Assembly: GCA_947258975.1 (NCBI GenBank)
Contig: CAMYKK010000018.1
Location: 99,207 to 163,206, forward strand
Length of the DNA stretch: 64,000 nt
Source of the DNA: an uncultured Gammaproteobacteria bacterium
GTDB taxonomy: Bacteria; Pseudomonadota; Gammaproteobacteria; Arenicellales; JAANXG01
Direction: 5' to 3'
In this document: piece by piece, positions 62,778 through 64,000 of the stretch
How the letters are laid out: each line of letters opens with the position of its first letter
How positions within the stretch are numbered: position 1 is the stretch's first letter
Program-made: the position numbers and the translations under genes
Notes under the pieces: generated by a model
What the model was told of the DNA's origin: nothing
Seen by the model: only the letters and a program-made list of their open reading frames with translations
Database searches by the model: none

Positions 62778-62793
62778 GTTACTTGTCGGTAAC
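62778..62793. promoter_or_regulatory. GTTAC-N6-GTAAC palindrome, site F
   Basis: GTTACTTGTCGGTAAC, centred 44 bases from site E. The rest of the 452-base gap 62667-63118 shows no gene. Confidence 0.6.
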
Positions 62794-63118
62794 GCCCGGT
62801 CTGGGCCTAAGTTGCGTCCGCGCACGTAACTATATGAAATCTCAAAATTAACTGTGCACGCTGAAAGTTGGTTCCAGAATTGCTAAGTGATTCTTATCTG
62901 GGACCTGACGCGCTATCGAGTCCAGGGTTCGGTGGTGTGCCGAAACCGGCGCGCGTTGCGGTACGACGATCATACGGTTGGGGCGCCATCTGCCCTTGCA
63001 GCGTGCAGTGTCGTCGGTGACCGTGTGTTCGACCTTGGGAGGACTGAGGTGAGTTGGATAGTACCTGGGTAAGAACAACATACATCAATTTTGGCAGAGG
63101 TATAAAGGAGGGTTGGTC

Positions 63119-64000
63119 ATGTTATGCGGTTTGAAGTTTGATTTCATAACCAAGCACCGCGTTGGGTGTGCGCTAGCATTAACCGTACTGGCAGTGCTCA
63201 TGGCGACGAGTCCGGTGGTGCTGGCGGTTGATGTGGAGTCCATTGATTGGTCCAAGGTACCGGCCAGCAAGCCCAGGCTCTACTATCCCGGTCAGTCGAG
63301 TTATCAGTGGCTGCGCACTGCGGAACACAAAAAAGCGACCGAGGAGACCAAGGCGGGCGAGGCCTGTCTGCGATGCCATAAGGGCGAGCAGAAATCGCTC
63401 GGCGGAATCCTGGTGGTAGAGAACCGCCTGGAGCCCGATGCGATCGAGGATAAGTCCGGTTACAAACGCCTGTCGGTCCAAGCGGCACACGACGATCAAA
63501 ACCTCTACATGCGGTTTAGTTGGAAGACCGACGGGGAAGGTCCCGGGAATATCGGCAATCTGATGCGTTTTGACGGCTCCGAATGGGCCTGGTGGGGCAA
63601 CCACCGTCAGCATGAGGCGGTCATCGATGAGGGCCAGCCGGCGATCTATCCGGATCGATTGGGGATCATGATCGGAGACGCCAAGGTTGAGTTCTACCCC
63701 GAACAGGGCTGTTGGATGACCTGTCATGAATCGCTGGTAGGTATGCCCGAGCAGGCCGATGAGGATGAGGTCGGCGAACACCCGGTGCTCGGCCAAGTAT
63801 TCAAAAAGATGGGGATCGACGTCACCAATCACATGGTTCGCAAGTACCTCCCCGGTTCGCGATCTGAGGGCACCGAGTGGGCGGCGGTCAAGTCGGAGGA
63901 CGAACTCATGGCCCTGCGCAAAGAAGGGGCGTTCCTGGATCTCATCATCTGGGATGCCTCCCTGACCAATCCCGCCGGCATTGCGGCGGATTTCAATGTG
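63119..64000 (+). CDS. c-type cytochrome with ethylbenzene-dehydrogenase-like haem-binding domain (partial, runs off window)
   Basis: At least 294 residues; the 3' end is beyond the window. AAAGGAGG precedes the ATG. A signal peptide (ALTVLAVLMATSPVVLAVD) is followed by a CXXCH site (CLRCHKGEQ, about 88) and an EB_dh-type domain (SVQAAHDDQNLYMRFSWKT; GNIGNLMRFDGSEWAWWGNHRQHE; RLGIMIGD). That domain contains CWMTCH, a CX3CH motif like the one in the giant cytochrome. EB_dh domains are gamma subunits of type II DMSO-reductase-family enzymes or free haem proteins. A molybdenum enzyme may follow, which would fit moaA nearby. Confidence 0.8.
   Translation, partial: MLCGLKFDFITKHRVGCALALTVLAVLMATSPVVLAVDVESIDWSKVPASKPRLYYPGQSSYQWLRTAEHKKATEETKAGEACLRCHKGEQKSLGGILVVENRLEPDAIEDKSGYKRLSVQAAHDDQNLYMRFSWKTDGEGPGNIGNLMRFDGSEWAWWGNHRQHEAVIDEGQPAIYPDRLGIMIGDAKVEFYPEQGCWMTCHESLVGMPEQADEDEVGEHPVLGQVFKKMGIDVTNHMVRKYLPGSRSEGTEWAAVKSEDELMALRKEGAFLDLIIWDASLTNPAGIAADFNV

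Overview
The window looks like chromosome from a gammaproteobacterium with a respiratory, possibly denitrifying or sulfur-oxidising lifestyle. The evidence is the core gene set (rsmE, valS, holC for the beta/gamma-type Pol III chi subunit, pepA, lptF/lptG, yejABEF), a copper nitrite reductase, oxygen-independent hemN, moaA and many c-type cytochromes. Genus cannot be set from sequence alone; a Chromatiales- or Acidiferrobacterales-like lineage is only a guess.

Layout. 1-10.4 kb: housekeeping genes (rsmE; a minus-strand run pepA-holC-hypothetical-valS-GST; lptFG; an RDD protein). 10.4-11.3 kb: a gene-poor stretch with an AT-rich block and three consensus DnaA boxes. 11.4-19.2 kb: a dCache/GGDEF sensor, a TrpB2-like enzyme, and a TRAP transporter (dctPQM) beside a LacI-type regulator with an internal deletion and a palindromic operator.

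19.3-36.2 kb: a cytochrome island. It holds three paralogous triheme c7-type proteins (one a proline-rich lipoprotein), a Crp/Fnr-family regulator, a c4-like diheme cytochrome, hemN, an OB-fold-like exported protein, a giant 1751-residue cytochrome (30 CXXCH plus one CX3CH, four tandem pentaheme modules, a MopE-like segment, Pro-Thr linkers and two Ig-like domains) and a large exported beta-rich protein. Fnr/Dnr-type boxes lie upstream of the giant cytochrome and of the c7 pair. Together they suggest an anaerobically controlled electron conduit reaching the cell surface.

36.4-43.4 kb: accessory wreckage. There is a VapBC-like pair, an HDOD protein, three decayed IS91-like copies (the third at 48.6 kb), an internally deleted IS6-like element, a broken RND pump, an RHS scrap and a broken DUF433/DUF5615 pair. 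43.4-48.1 kb: a possible RiPP-like locus of a small protein, a radical SAM/SPASM enzyme and a subtilisin-like protease without signal peptide. 49.2-54.9 kb: yejABEF peptide importer.

55.5-64 kb: a second respiratory cluster: an exported double-repeat protein, a NirK with a remodelled copper loop, hemerythrin, a porin, moaA interrupted by one stop codon, a small membrane protein, a diheme cytochrome and the start of a cytochrome with an ethylbenzene-dehydrogenase-type haem domain. Its intergenic regions carry six copies of a GTTAC-N6-GTAAC palindrome. A 200-300 bp repeat family with terminal inverted repeats occurs four times in the window and twice ends exactly on a gene's stop codon.
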